From Methylophilus sp. (lineage in GTDB: Bacteria > Pseudomonadota > Gammaproteobacteria > Burkholderiales > Methylophilaceae): a stretch of DNA of 64,000 nt. The stretch spans positions 41,731 through 105,730 of the forward strand of contig NZ_SSGF01000011.1 of NCBI RefSeq assembly GCF_008015755.1, read 5' to 3'. The stretch's first letter is position 1. Every line of letters starts with the position of its first letter. Below are positions 39,744 to 49,372 of the stretch, piece by piece. The notes beneath the pieces were generated by a model that did no database searches, was not told where the DNA came from, and saw only the letters and a program-made list of their open reading frames with translations. A program made the position numbers and the translations under genes.

Positions 39744-40718
39744 TTATCCACCAAAGGATTGATTTAAAAGCTCTTCATTAAATTTTCCGGCAAAGAATGT
39801 TTTACCGGATTTAAGATTGGTCACGCTGACTTTAGCAGGCGAGAACAACATAGGATCAATCTGGTAAAAGTCCATATTCACTGCTTTAAACACTTCGGCA
39901 AATGGGCGGCCATAGTCTTTAGAGGCAGAAGAAGGTAATTGTGTTGCTAATTGTTCCGCAGCCGCGTCGTCCGCATTGACAAACAACTGCACAAAACCGC
40001 CAAATAAAATTGCATCATTGGTGCGGCCCATGCCCACAATAAAATCTGGCGAAGGTGCAGGCACTGGCGCAACACCATAGCCATCCACAATCGCATTTAA
40101 ATCAAAGTGCAAGGTATGGCACTTGTGCAAAGCAACTTCCAGCACGCGCGCAGTCACCTGCAGTGAACCTGCCACGCTACGCGTCGGCGTTAAAATAAAG
40201 GTCAGCTTATTTGCGGGCAAACCGGTGTCTCTGGCGACTTTCTCAATCACTTGCACTGGCGGCACTTTATCAGTTTCCAGCACTAATACGGTTTGCTCAC
40301 CTTTGTCGCTGTAGTTGATGTCTTTAAACACCTCTTCACGCTGGGCAATGGCGCGCGCCGGGCCACTACCGAGTGAAAAGAACTTTTCGTGTGACAAGGC
40401 CCAACCTGCATATTGGCTGCCCAAACAGGCGATCACCGGCTGTTTAGCGGTCACCACTACGCTCAGAGGCCAGTTGGCAAATTGTGGCACATGGCGCAAG
40501 GCCACGCTACCGAGTCCACCCATACAAATCTCAGAGATAATCCGGCCAGCTTCCAGGCCGCCTGGCACTTGAATCCCGGCATCAACAATGGTCGCGCCAC
40601 TTTCGTGCGTAGACACGGCACAGCCCAACGCTGGTGCATTGGCAATCAGCTCAGCCACCAGTGGTGCGCTATATTGTTGTACGCTAATAGATGTTGAATT
40701 CGATGCTGTTACAGACAT
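39744..40718 (-). CDS. mch: Methenyltetrahydromethanopterin cyclohydrolase
   Basis: IVDAGIQVPGGLEAGRIISEICMGGLGSVAL; SLGSGPARAIAQREEVFKDINYSD. Confidence 0.95.
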   Translation of the reverse strand: MSVTASNSTSISVQQYSAPLVAELIANAPALGCAVSTHESGATIVDAGIQVPGGLEAGRIISEICMGGLGSVALRHVPQFANWPLSVVVTAKQPVIACLGSQYAGWALSHEKFFSLGSGPARAIAQREEVFKDINYSDKGEQTVLVLETDKVPPVQVIEKVARDTGLPANKLTFILTPTRSVAGSLQVTARVLEVALHKCHTLHFDLNAIVDGYGVAPVPAPSPDFIVGMGRTNDAILFGGFVQLFVNADDAAAEQLATQLPSSASKDYGRPFAEVFKAVNMDFYQIDPMLFSPAKVSVTNLKSGKTFFAGKFNEELLNQSFGG

Positions 40719-41781
40719 AAGTCCCCCATAATGTTTCTAATCGTGTTTTTTTATCCCGCAAAGCTAACAGCACTTCTTGGTCTGAATCCCCTTCTGCATA
40801 CAAACTGCAGATGGGTTGCCCGGCGGCAATCGTGCCGCCACTAGGCCGATCTTCCAGCCAGTCTGGAAAAGTTAACTGACTGACCTCTATTTCTTGCCTT
40901 GCATACACAATGCAATGGCTGGCATAACCGCTTGGCGGCGACAACAAAGGCATCCTCTCATGCTGACAGTAGGCAATATGCGCTTGTATCAACGGCAAAT
41001 CCGCATACAAACGCATGCTGGCACTGAGTCTGGGGTTCACCTCAATCACATGTAAGACATGCGCATGCCAAATGGCATCGATGCTGTTTATCCCAACCAG
41101 CCCTAATGCAGGCACTAGCGTCTGTAGCAGGTTGCTTGCGGCGCGATAAAGCGCATCATCATGCAATCGCGTGGCGCCGGCATAAGCATAGCCATCTGCA
41201 TGTTGCCTGAGCGCATGCACGCCAATCAGGGTGACGGTCTGGCCATGTGCCAAAAACAGCAGGCCCACCGCTTGCCCAGGCTGGAATGCTTGCCAATAAC
41301 CATCTGCCACGGTGTCGGTTACCAATTCCCAGTGTTGCACATGATGGCCACCGCACTGCCCTGCCTGCTTATACAGCCACGGCCCTGTCGATGGCCTGGT
41401 TTCAGCAATCGGCGGCGATGGCACTTGATGTGCATCGCAACAGGCTTTTAACCAGGGCGGGTGTTTAACGCGACTAACCGTTTCAGGCGTATTGCCAAGC
41501 AGCGTATAACGCGCAAACAAGGCGGCATAGCCAGCTTGATTCGCCTCAAAGCCAGAACCAACTAATACGGCATCTGGCGCAAACGCATCCAATACTTCAA
41601 ACAGCGCGTCCAGGTGGTCGTCAGCATCCTGTTCGCAGAGGCCTGACCATCGATAAACCTGTTGTGCCGCTCGCCGTGTATCGGCATCAGCAAACGCATC
41701 TACCGCTAATACACTAAATCCCTCTTGTTGCGCGATCTGGCTGTAGATGCGCGCACTCTGTGACAACATCGCCAGCCGCAA
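40684..41781 (-). CDS. ATP-grasp protein associated with tetrahydromethanopterin genes
   Basis: LVGINSIDAIWHAHVLHVIEVNPRLSASMRLY ATP-grasp-type C-terminal motif; between mtdB and mch. Confidence 0.75.
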   Translation of the reverse strand: MRLAMLSQSARIYSQIAQQEGFSVLAVDAFADADTRRAAQQVYRWSGLCEQDADDHLDALFEVLDAFAPDAVLVGSGFEANQAGYAALFARYTLLGNTPETVSRVKHPPWLKACCDAHQVPSPPIAETRPSTGPWLYKQAGQCGGHHVQHWELVTDTVADGYWQAFQPGQAVGLLFLAHGQTVTLIGVHALRQHADGYAYAGATRLHDDALYRAASNLLQTLVPALGLVGINSIDAIWHAHVLHVIEVNPRLSASMRLYADLPLIQAHIAYCQHERMPLLSPPSGYASHCIVYARQEIEVSQLTFPDWLEDRPSGGTIAAGQPICSLYAEGDSDQEVLLALRDKKTRLETLWGTYVCNSIEFNIY

Positions 41782-41789
41782 GAATCACC

Positions 41790-42683
41790 TTATTCGACAT
41801 GCGCACAGGCATATTCATACGCCTGGTGGTAATCAATATGCATCGGGCTTTCGCTTTGCAGCATTTGCTCCAGCAATTTGTTCTGTGTCACATATTTCAA
41901 TTGACCAATCGCCAATGCACCAAACCCAGCCACTTGCGTACCTTCAATCAAGCCGCCATTAGAAAACGTATCTACGCCTTCAATGCCTGACGGCGGCACA
42001 GCGTTCACATCTGCCACAACTTTGAGTGTTTTGGAGTGGGCAAATTGAGCGACTTCGAGCACACGAATGCCGGCCGGTGTAGCACACAAGGCAACCGTTG
42101 CCTCATTTAAGACGGCAATTTTGGCCGCTTCAGTGCTGCCATCCACTACCTGCAAATTGACATCATAGCTAGAAGATAATTTATCAACATAAGCCTGCAT
42201 GCTCTCTACCCCGGCATGCGCGACCATAAGCACCGTAGAGCCCTGACGAGCCGCAATTAAAGCTGCTGTGGAGCCTACCGTGCCACTGGCGCCAAAAATA
42301 GCGACTTTTTCCTTACCCAGGCCGCTGCCAGATTTTTGCAGATAAAAATCCACCTTGGCCAGCATAGCTGCAGCAGTAGTAAATGCGCCTGAAGGGTCAG
42401 AAAACGTATGGCATTCAAAAGGCTTAAACATGGCGCTACGCGCCTGTTTTTGCATTTCCAGTGCCACTTGAATATCGCGACCGCCAAAAAACAAGGCTTG
42501 TTGTTTCAGGCCGCTAGGGCTGCGGGAGAAGATCGCATCTTGTGTCAGCGCTACGATTTCGTTTAAGGTCACATCGGTATAAGAAATAATTTTTTCGTAG
42601 CCTGCATCAAAGGCCATATTCACATCAAATGGACTGGCATTCTTTGCGGCTGTAAACAAATGCATAATACTGGTTTTTTTCAT
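41790..42683 (-). CDS. mtdB: NAD(P)-dependent methylenetetrahydromethanopterin dehydrogenase
   Basis: MKKTSIMHLFTAAKNASPFDVNMAFDAGYEKIISYTDV; VAIFGASGTVGSTAALIAARQG; VADVNAVPPSGIEG. Confidence 0.93.
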   Translation of the reverse strand: MKKTSIMHLFTAAKNASPFDVNMAFDAGYEKIISYTDVTLNEIVALTQDAIFSRSPSGLKQQALFFGGRDIQVALEMQKQARSAMFKPFECHTFSDPSGAFTTAAAMLAKVDFYLQKSGSGLGKEKVAIFGASGTVGSTAALIAARQGSTVLMVAHAGVESMQAYVDKLSSSYDVNLQVVDGSTEAAKIAVLNEATVALCATPAGIRVLEVAQFAHSKTLKVVADVNAVPPSGIEGVDTFSNGGLIEGTQVAGFGALAIGQLKYVTQNKLLEQMLQSESPMHIDYHQAYEYACAHVE

Positions 42684-42824
42684 TATTCCCCCCGGAACCG
42701 TTCGTTAATCAAACCTTTCATCAATATACACACTTCCAACGCAGTTCAAAATAAAGAGTAGACCGTGAAAATCATAACTTTTCAAAATTAACTTAAAAAG
42801 TTTTAATTTGCCACAGCATCTATC

Positions 42825-43790
42825 TTATCCCTCTATACTAATCTGCGCAGGCTGGTTGACCGCAGCCGTAACCACAAAACCCAGCGTCGGCTGCGAAGCA
42901 TGGGTTTTAAGTAATTGCGTTTGTATAGCGACGGCCTCCGCCCGTGATGGGCACAACACGAACCCGGTCGGCCCCCACGAGGTTTGTCCAACACCGGTAT
43001 ACCCCTGCTGCTTTAACGCCTGCAAAATCCCAGCCACCGCCTTGCTGGCGTAAGGGCCGCCCTGCGCTGGCGCAAAATAATCTGCGTTATAGGTTTGCAA
43101 ATCACCCATAAACAGGCTGAATGCGGTGAAGTCTTGCTCAATGAGGGCTGGCAGGCCGTGGCTGAGCAATTTTTGCTGTATAGACTGGGTCGCCGCTAAC
43201 GATTGTGGCGCCAGTTGCTTAAATGCATTCTTTTCACCCTGACCATGCAAGCCAGCGCGACTATTATCAATGATAAGCAAAAAATACCAATCAGATGGAA
43301 AAGCATGACGCGCCAACATCGGCGGCACGACTGTGCGTACACCACGACCGCCATCTACCACCAAGCCGCCATGTTCAAAAGTAGCGATACCGATGCCTGA
43401 GCGAGCGCCACGTTGGTGAATGGCAGCGATGTCGCTGGCGCTAGTTGGCTGATCCAGCAGGTAATTTACGGCTGTGCCCAAAGCCAGGGCCATTTGCGTG
43501 CCAGAACCCAAGCCGCCGTGGCGTGGAATGGCTTGCTGTATAGAGACATTGAGCGCCATTGGCGCCTGGCTGGCAAGCAAGTGGCGCTGCAGAATGGCTG
43601 CTGCCCAAGGATCAAATGCCGACTGTTGCGTCCCTGCAGAAATACTCAGTGAAGTTTGAAATGCATCGATAGCGACACCGATACTTCCAAATTGGCGTTG
43701 AGTTTGTTGACTTAAATTAAAAAAACCGAGATGTAGACGACCATAAGTCGTTACACTGACTGTACGTGCTGCGGGAATTGCTGCATTCAT
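42825..43790 (-). CDS. Beta-ribofuranosylaminobenzene 5'-phosphate synthase-like (GHMP family)
   Basis: GRLHLGFFNLS; RHGGLGSGTQMALALGTAVNYLL; GQTSWGPTGFVLCPS. Confidence 0.9.
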   Translation of the reverse strand: MNAAIPAARTVSVTTYGRLHLGFFNLSQQTQRQFGSIGVAIDAFQTSLSISAGTQQSAFDPWAAAILQRHLLASQAPMALNVSIQQAIPRHGGLGSGTQMALALGTAVNYLLDQPTSASDIAAIHQRGARSGIGIATFEHGGLVVDGGRGVRTVVPPMLARHAFPSDWYFLLIIDNSRAGLHGQGEKNAFKQLAPQSLAATQSIQQKLLSHGLPALIEQDFTAFSLFMGDLQTYNADYFAPAQGGPYASKAVAGILQALKQQGYTGVGQTSWGPTGFVLCPSRAEAVAIQTQLLKTHASQPTLGFVVTAAVNQPAQISIEG

Positions 43791-43869
43791 GGCGTATTAT
43801 TATATGGATGCTAAAAAAAATGAATTGCCACCCTCACGGCGACGTGACATTAAAACATGATTTTGGCAT

Positions 43870-43898
43870 AATGACTGATATAAAAGTCATTCTATAAT
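43870..43898 (+). promoter_or_regulatory. Candidate ppsA promoter with overlapping inverted-repeat operator
   Basis: AATGACT-gatataaa-AGTCATT (43870-43891) directly followed by TATAAT (43893-43898). Confidence 0.45.
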
Positions 43899-43994
43899 CA
43901 AACGATGTTGGGCAAGCAGCCTCTATTTATCGAATTCAATCCGTTGCATTCCGCGATAGATTATCACCAGTTTTAAAATAATTAAGGGTTTTAT

Positions 43995-46367
43995 ATGGTA
44001 AGTCATGTTATTCCATTTGAGAATCTACGAAACACTGATGTGCCGTCCGTAGGGGGTAAAAACGCTTCCCTGGGCGAAATGATTTCTCAACTGACCGCAA
44101 AAGGTGTGCGCGTACCTACCGGTTTTGCGACCACCGCTGATGCATATCGTGAGTTTTTGGCGCAAGGCGGATTGAACAATAAAATCAATGACTTGCTAGA
44201 TAAATTGAATGCTGATGATACGCAGGAACTGGCGCGCGTGGGTTCACAGATTCGCCAGTGGATCATGGAAGCAGAGTTTCCACCTGCACTGCAAACAGCG
44301 ATTGCTGAAAACTATGCCAAACTGATTGAAAGATCAGCCCATGGCACGACTTTTGCCGTGCGCTCCTCGGCTACGGCAGAAGACTTGCCGGATGCCTCTT
44401 TTGCGGGACAGCAAGAGTCTTTTCTCAATATTCATGGCCTCGAAAACATTAACCACGCCATTAAAGAAGTGTTTGCTTCTCTGTATAACGATCGTGCGAT
44501 TTCTTACCGCGTACACAAAGGCTTTGTGCACGCGGACGTGGCCTTGTCTGCCGGTGTACAACAAATGGTGCGTTCAGACATTGGCTGTGCAGGTGTGATG
44601 TTTACGATTGATACCGAATCTGGCCATCGTGATGTTGCCTTTATCACATCGTCTTACGGCTTGGGTGAAACCGTAGTGCAAGGTGCGGTGAACCCAGATG
44701 AGTTCTATGTGCACAAGCCTTTGCTTGCTCAAGGTAAACCGGCGATCGTTCGCCGCACCATGGGCTCCAAGCTGATTAAAATGGTATTTTCTGATGCCAC
44801 ACAAGCGGGTAAATCTACGCACACCGTGGAAGTGGATGCCGCAGAAAGCAACCGTTACTCACTGACAGACGCAGACATTCTTGAGTTGGCTGGCTACGCC
44901 ATGACGATTGAGCAACATTACGGTTGTCCAATGGATATCGAGTGGGGTAAAAACGGTCTGGATAACAAGCTGTACATATTACAAGCGCGCCCTGAGACTG
45001 TGAAATCTCAAGAAGCGGCTAAAAACGTCACGGAAACGTTCAAACTGCAGAAACACTCTTCAGTGCCTGTGGTCGCTGGCCGTGCTGTGACACAAAAAGT
45101 TGGCGTGGGCCCGGTGCGTATCGTGCTGGATCCGGCTGAGATGCACGAAGTACAACCTGGTGACGTATTGGTTGCAGACATGACTGACCCGAACTGGGAA
45201 CCAGTGATGAAACGCGCCAGTGCTTTGGTGACTAACCGTGGCGGCCGTACTTGTCACGCGGCGATTATTGCGCGTGAATTGGGTATTCCGGCGATTGTGG
45301 GTTCTGTGAATGCGACGGACTTGTTGCGTGACGGCGAAATGGTGACGGTTTCTTGCGCAGAGGGTGAAACAGGCTTTGTTTACCATGGTGCATTAGACTT
45401 CGAAGTCTCTACGCAATCAAACAGCGCCCTGGCAAAACCACCTTGCAAGATCATGATGAACGTGGGCAATCCTGACATGGCGTTTACCTTTGCACAAACA
45501 CCGAATGACGGTGTTGGTCTGGCACGTCTGGAGTTTGTGATTAATAACATGGTCGGTATTCACCCGAAAGCGATCCTGAACGTGGATGCTATGCCAGCGG
45601 CGATTCAGGCTACGATTAAAAACCGTGCACGCGGCTATGCCAGCCCAAAACAGTTCTACATTGATAAAGTAGCCGAAGGCGTCGCGACAATTGCGGCAGC
45701 ATTCTATCCAAAACCAGTGATCGTACGTACTTCAGACTTCAAGTCTAACGAATACAAAAAACTGGTTGGCGGTGATATTTACGAGCCAGACGAAGAAAAC
45801 CCGATGATCGGTTTCCGCGGTGCGGCACGCTATATGGCAGAAGACTTTAAAGAGTGTTTTGCGATGGAATGCCAGGCCATGAAAAAAGTGCGTGATGAGC
45901 TTGGCCTGACCAACGTTGAGTTGATGATTCCATTCGTACGTACGCTGGAAGAAGCACGTGCCGTTACAGAAATCATGGCAGCCAACGGTCTTAAACGTGG
46001 TGAAAATGGTCTGCGTTTGATCATGATGTGCGAAATCCCGGCCAATGCCCTGCTGGCTGAACAGTTTCTGGAATATTTCGATGGTTTCTCTATCGGTTCT
46101 AACGACCTGACACAGCTGACATTGGGCATGGACCGTGACTCCGGCATTTTGGCCGACGGTTTTGACGAGCGTAATGACGCCGTGAAAGTATTGCTGAAAA
46201 TGGCCATCAACACTTGTAATCGCCTGGGCAAATACGTGGGTATTTGTGGTCAGGGTCCTTCTGACCATGAAGACTTTGCGGAGTGGCTGGTGGCCGAGGG
46301 TATTCAGTCTGTGTCACTCAACCCGGACACAGTGGTTGCTACCTGGCAGCGTCTGACCAAAAAGTAA
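43995..46367 (+). CDS. ppsA: Phosphoenolpyruvate synthase
   Basis: [36 protein letters not shown] swivelling His; [20 protein letters not shown]. Confidence 0.97.
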   Translation: MVSHVIPFENLRNTDVPSVGGKNASLGEMISQLTAKGVRVPTGFATTADAYREFLAQGGLNNKINDLLDKLNADDTQELARVGSQIRQWIMEAEFPPALQTAIAENYAKLIERSAHGTTFAVRSSATAEDLPDASFAGQQESFLNIHGLENINHAIKEVFASLYNDRAISYRVHKGFVHADVALSAGVQQMVRSDIGCAGVMFTIDTESGHRDVAFITSSYGLGETVVQGAVNPDEFYVHKPLLAQGKPAIVRRTMGSKLIKMVFSDATQAGKSTHTVEVDAAESNRYSLTDADILELAGYAMTIEQHYGCPMDIEWGKNGLDNKLYILQARPETVKSQEAAKNVTETFKLQKHSSVPVVAGRAVTQKVGVGPVRIVLDPAEMHEVQPGDVLVADMTDPNWEPVMKRASALVTNRGGRTCHAAIIARELGIPAIVGSVNATDLLRDGEMVTVSCAEGETGFVYHGALDFEVSTQSNSALAKPPCKIMMNVGNPDMAFTFAQTPNDGVGLARLEFVINNMVGIHPKAILNVDAMPAAIQATIKNRARGYASPKQFYIDKVAEGVATIAAAFYPKPVIVRTSDFKSNEYKKLVGGDIYEPDEENPMIGFRGAARYMAEDFKECFAMECQAMKKVRDELGLTNVELMIPFVRTLEEARAVTEIMAANGLKRGENGLRLIMMCEIPANALLAEQFLEYFDGFSIGSNDLTQLTLGMDRDSGILADGFDERNDAVKVLLKMAINTCNRLGKYVGICGQGPSDHEDFAEWLVAEGIQSVSLNPDTVVATWQRLTKK

Positions 46368-46408
46368 GCGCAAAAAATCACTTTTAGCAACTCACTCAAG
46401 GCGTTAGC

Positions 46409-47212
46409 ATGAATCACCGTTCTGTTTTTATTATTTCTGATGGCACGGGGATTACAGCTGGCGCCTTGAGCAAACTGCTGGAACATTTCCCAAACACCAA
46501 ATTTACCACCACTCGCCTGCCGTTTACGGACAATGACGAGAAGGTACAAGCCGCCTTTGAGCACATCCAGAAAGTGGCTGATCAGGATGGGATTCGCCCG
46601 ATTGTCATTATGTCTGTCGGCAACGGCGAGCATCGTAATCACCTTAAGCAGGCCAATGCCTACTTTATTGATTTGTTCCACCGCTTTATTTATCCGCTGG
46701 GCTCAGAGCTTAATCAGGAACCTCTTACTGGCGCCAGCATTGCTTATAGCGCCATGGGCAACAGTTACTCCGAGCGTATGGAAGCCATTAATTTCACGCT
46801 GAATCATGATGATGGCATGACCAATACCGGCCTAGATGAAGCTGAAGTGATTCTGATTGGCGTCTCCCGTTGTGGCAAGACACCGACCAGCATTTACCTG
46901 GCTATGCAATTTGGCATTAAAGCCGCCAACTACCCACTGATCCCAGAAGACTTTGAGCGCGGCGCTTTACCTGCTGCCCTGCAAAAAAACATCGATAAGA
47001 TTTTTGGCTTGACCATCAAGCCTGAACGTTTGCACTCCGTGCGCAATGAACGCCGCCCGGATAGTTTTTATGCCTCACTGGATAACTGCCGCAAGGAAAT
47101 TGAAATTGCTGAAGGCATGATGCGCAGCGCAGGTATCCCTTGGGCAGACTCCACTAGTCGCTCAATTGAGGAATTGTCTGCCTTGATCCTGCAAAAAATT
47201 CGCCAGCGCTAA
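46409..47212 (+). CDS. ppsR: PEP synthetase regulatory protein (bifunctional kinase/pyrophosphorylase)
   Basis: RSVFIISDGTGITAGALSKLLEHF; VILIGVSRCGKTPTSIYLA. Confidence 0.94.
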   Translation: MNHRSVFIISDGTGITAGALSKLLEHFPNTKFTTTRLPFTDNDEKVQAAFEHIQKVADQDGIRPIVIMSVGNGEHRNHLKQANAYFIDLFHRFIYPLGSELNQEPLTGASIAYSAMGNSYSERMEAINFTLNHDDGMTNTGLDEAEVILIGVSRCGKTPTSIYLAMQFGIKAANYPLIPEDFERGALPAALQKNIDKIFGLTIKPERLHSVRNERRPDSFYASLDNCRKEIEIAEGMMRSAGIPWADSTSRSIEELSALILQKIRQR

Positions 47213-47226
47213 GGCTGGCGTTTTTT
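47201..47226 (+). terminator. Intrinsic terminator overlapping the ppsR stop
   Basis: CGCCAG-cgctaag-GCTGGCGTTTTTT. Confidence 0.85.
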
Positions 47227-47261
47227 GTCTGCTGCGGCGGGCTGCCGCCTAGCTAAACGCC

Positions 47262-47999
47262 TTAAGCGGCCATCGCCATTTCACGCACAGGTGCAATCTG
47301 TGTTTTTTGTGCTTGTGGTTTCAGCATGTCACCACGCCAAAAATAATAAAACTCACGAGAGACACTGAGGAAGGTGTGCTGCGAACCAAGCGCATTAAAC
47401 AATGGTAGGTTTCTATCGACCATTTGGCGGTAACTGTGCGATTGTTTGTATGAGATAGGTCGCAAGGTCAGCAGCAAGCACTTAGCCATGCGCATCCGCT
47501 CTTTAAATACGGCAGGCTCAAAACCGCGCACCAGCGTGACTTGTTGAAAAGCATCCATCACTTGTGTTTCATGGCTGGTCATCGCTGTTTTATCCAAATC
47601 ATACCAATGCTTGAATAACTCATCTTGCGTGACCATGGTGACAGGCGTAGTCCCACTAAAGACCTTGGCCTGACTCATGGCAGCAATCGCTTTGATATCT
47701 CGCACCCAAAACGAAAAGAACTCGCGAATCACAGGCAAAATGCTGGGGATTTCTGCCGGATCAATACTGGCAATAAATCGGTCAACGGCATGTCGGTAAT
47801 GACTGCCATCACAGGGGATATCTTTCAGGAATGCACTGACGCGTATAATAATGAATTCTCGCTGTACCAGCATACGCTCACTTACGCCCTGCCCGGTCAG
47901 CAACTTCACGTAAGCTTTGCGTGCTTCTTCTTCTCTGGTCATTTCCATGATGAACTCCCTTGGTCGATTCTGAATAATGTCCTGCCTCTTGGCGAACAT
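47262..47999 (-). CDS. Conserved-type hypothetical protein, no family recognised
   Basis: Single 245-aa ORF without good competitors; soluble; two regions with similar REFxxFWxxD segments (REFFSFWVRDIK, REFYYFWRGDML). Confidence 0.65.
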   Translation of the reverse strand: MFAKRQDIIQNRPREFIMEMTREEEARKAYVKLLTGQGVSERMLVQREFIIIRVSAFLKDIPCDGSHYRHAVDRFIASIDPAEIPSILPVIREFFSFWVRDIKAIAAMSQAKVFSGTTPVTMVTQDELFKHWYDLDKTAMTSHETQVMDAFQQVTLVRGFEPAVFKERMRMAKCLLLTLRPISYKQSHSYRQMVDRNLPLFNALGSQHTFLSVSREFYYFWRGDMLKPQAQKTQIAPVREMAMAA

Positions 48000-48081
48000 T
48001 CACAGATTCATCTTAAAATAGGTGTGTGATGTTCAAACATCTAATGAAGCTGGTAAATGCCCCATATTTCGGGGCTTGTGT

Positions 48082-49302
48082 TTAATCGTTAGCGACCACA
48101 ACAGCTGGTTTTGGCTGGCGTGCTAACAGCAGTAACAGGCTGCTAAATAAGGTCATGATCAGCATGGCACCCGCGAGTGTGATCGTAGAATGCCAAACCA
48201 ATGGCACAATCAAGGCCGAGCTAATGGTGGAACAAAGCATTTGCATAAAGGCCTGGGCAGAGGCCGCTGTGCCACGCAGGCTAGGATAGCAATCCAGCGC
48301 AGCAATCGACAACACCGGCATCGCTGCTGCCATACCGATGTTAAATAAGGCAATCGGCAAGATCGCTAGCCACCAGGCGTTATGCATGGTGCTGCCAGCC
48401 CACCATTGCAAGCCAACATTACAGCTTGCGATTAGTAGCATCCAGGCAAATGCCCAATGCAGAATACGCGCCGGCGCCACTTTACCCGCGGTATGGCGCG
48501 AGATCCAGGAGCCCAGCATCATGCCAGTCACCGTAGGAATAAACAGGTAGCCGAACTGCTGGCTGTTTAAATGCAAATGTTTGACCAGAAACACCGGGCT
48601 GGCCAGCACGTAAATGAAAAACGCAGAAAAGTTTAGGCCCAAACAGGCAATCAGGCCCAGAAACACTTTGTGCTTAAGCATCTTACCGTAGGTGAAGGCG
48701 ATCCCTTTCACAGAAAAAACAATACGGTTTTCCGGTGTCATCGTTTCTGGCAGATAGCGCACAGCCATCCACAACGCAATCGCCGCATAAACAGATAAAA
48801 AGATAAAAATGGCTTGCCAGTGTATGCCCAACAATACACCGCCTAGAATCGGTGCCACGGCGGGTGCAATACCGAATAATAACTGTACGGTGGCCATCAC
48901 ACGCTGCGCCTGCGCACCAGAAAACAGGTCACGCACCATGGCACGTGCCACCGTATTGCCTGCGCCGCCACTCATGCCCTGCAAAGCGCGAAATAGCCAT
49001 AAGGTCTGCACATTGGGTGCAAATACACAGCCTATGCTCGCCAGCGCAAAGATAGCCAAGCCCCATTTAATGGTGGTGATGCGACCGATGGCATCTGAAA
49101 TGGCGCCATGACACAAAGTCATCACGGCATAGGGCAGCAAATAAAAAGTCAGGCTCTGCTGGATAGCCAGTTCATCGGTACCAAACTCAGCGGCCATCAC
49201 ATGAAATGCAGGCAGATAGGTGTCAATTGCAAATGGCGCTAATGCCGCCAGCCCTGCCAATACGAGTACCAGAATAGAAGACCGAGATATCAACATGCAC
49301 AA
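48082..49302 (-). CDS. MFS transporter, Bcr/CflA drug-resistance type
   Basis: AALAPFAIDTYLPAFHVMAAEFG; RALQGMSGGAGNTVARAMVRDLFSG. Confidence 0.88.
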   Translation of the reverse strand: MCMLISRSSILVLVLAGLAALAPFAIDTYLPAFHVMAAEFGTDELAIQQSLTFYLLPYAVMTLCHGAISDAIGRITTIKWGLAIFALASIGCVFAPNVQTLWLFRALQGMSGGAGNTVARAMVRDLFSGAQAQRVMATVQLLFGIAPAVAPILGGVLLGIHWQAIFIFLSVYAAIALWMAVRYLPETMTPENRIVFSVKGIAFTYGKMLKHKVFLGLIACLGLNFSAFFIYVLASPVFLVKHLHLNSQQFGYLFIPTVTGMMLGSWISRHTAGKVAPARILHWAFAWMLLIASCNVGLQWWAGSTMHNAWWLAILPIALFNIGMAAAMPVLSIAALDCYPSLRGTAASAQAFMQMLCSTISSALIVPLVWHSTITLAGAMLIMTLFSSLLLLLARQPKPAVVVAND

Positions 49303-49307
49303 CCTTT

Positions 49308-49338
49308 AAAAAACGCAAAGGTGCCCTCGGGCACCTTT
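49308..49338 (-). terminator. Intrinsic terminator downstream of pqqE
   Basis: Minus strand AAAGGTGCCC-ga-GGGCACCTTTgcgTTTTTT. Confidence 0.8.
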
Positions 49339-49372
49339 AAGATTATAAGCCACAACGCGGCCATCGGCAGAT

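Noticed and set aside
45732-46268. 178-aa antisense ORF within ppsA (also 45830-46231)
   Set aside because: Fully antisense to a strongly conserved PEP synthase region; His/Phe/Cys-rich composition typical of a shadow ORF.
48056-48080. GCCCC-atattt-CGGGGC hairpin downstream of the MFS gene
   Set aside because: No adequate U-tract on the relevant strand; too weak to call a terminator.
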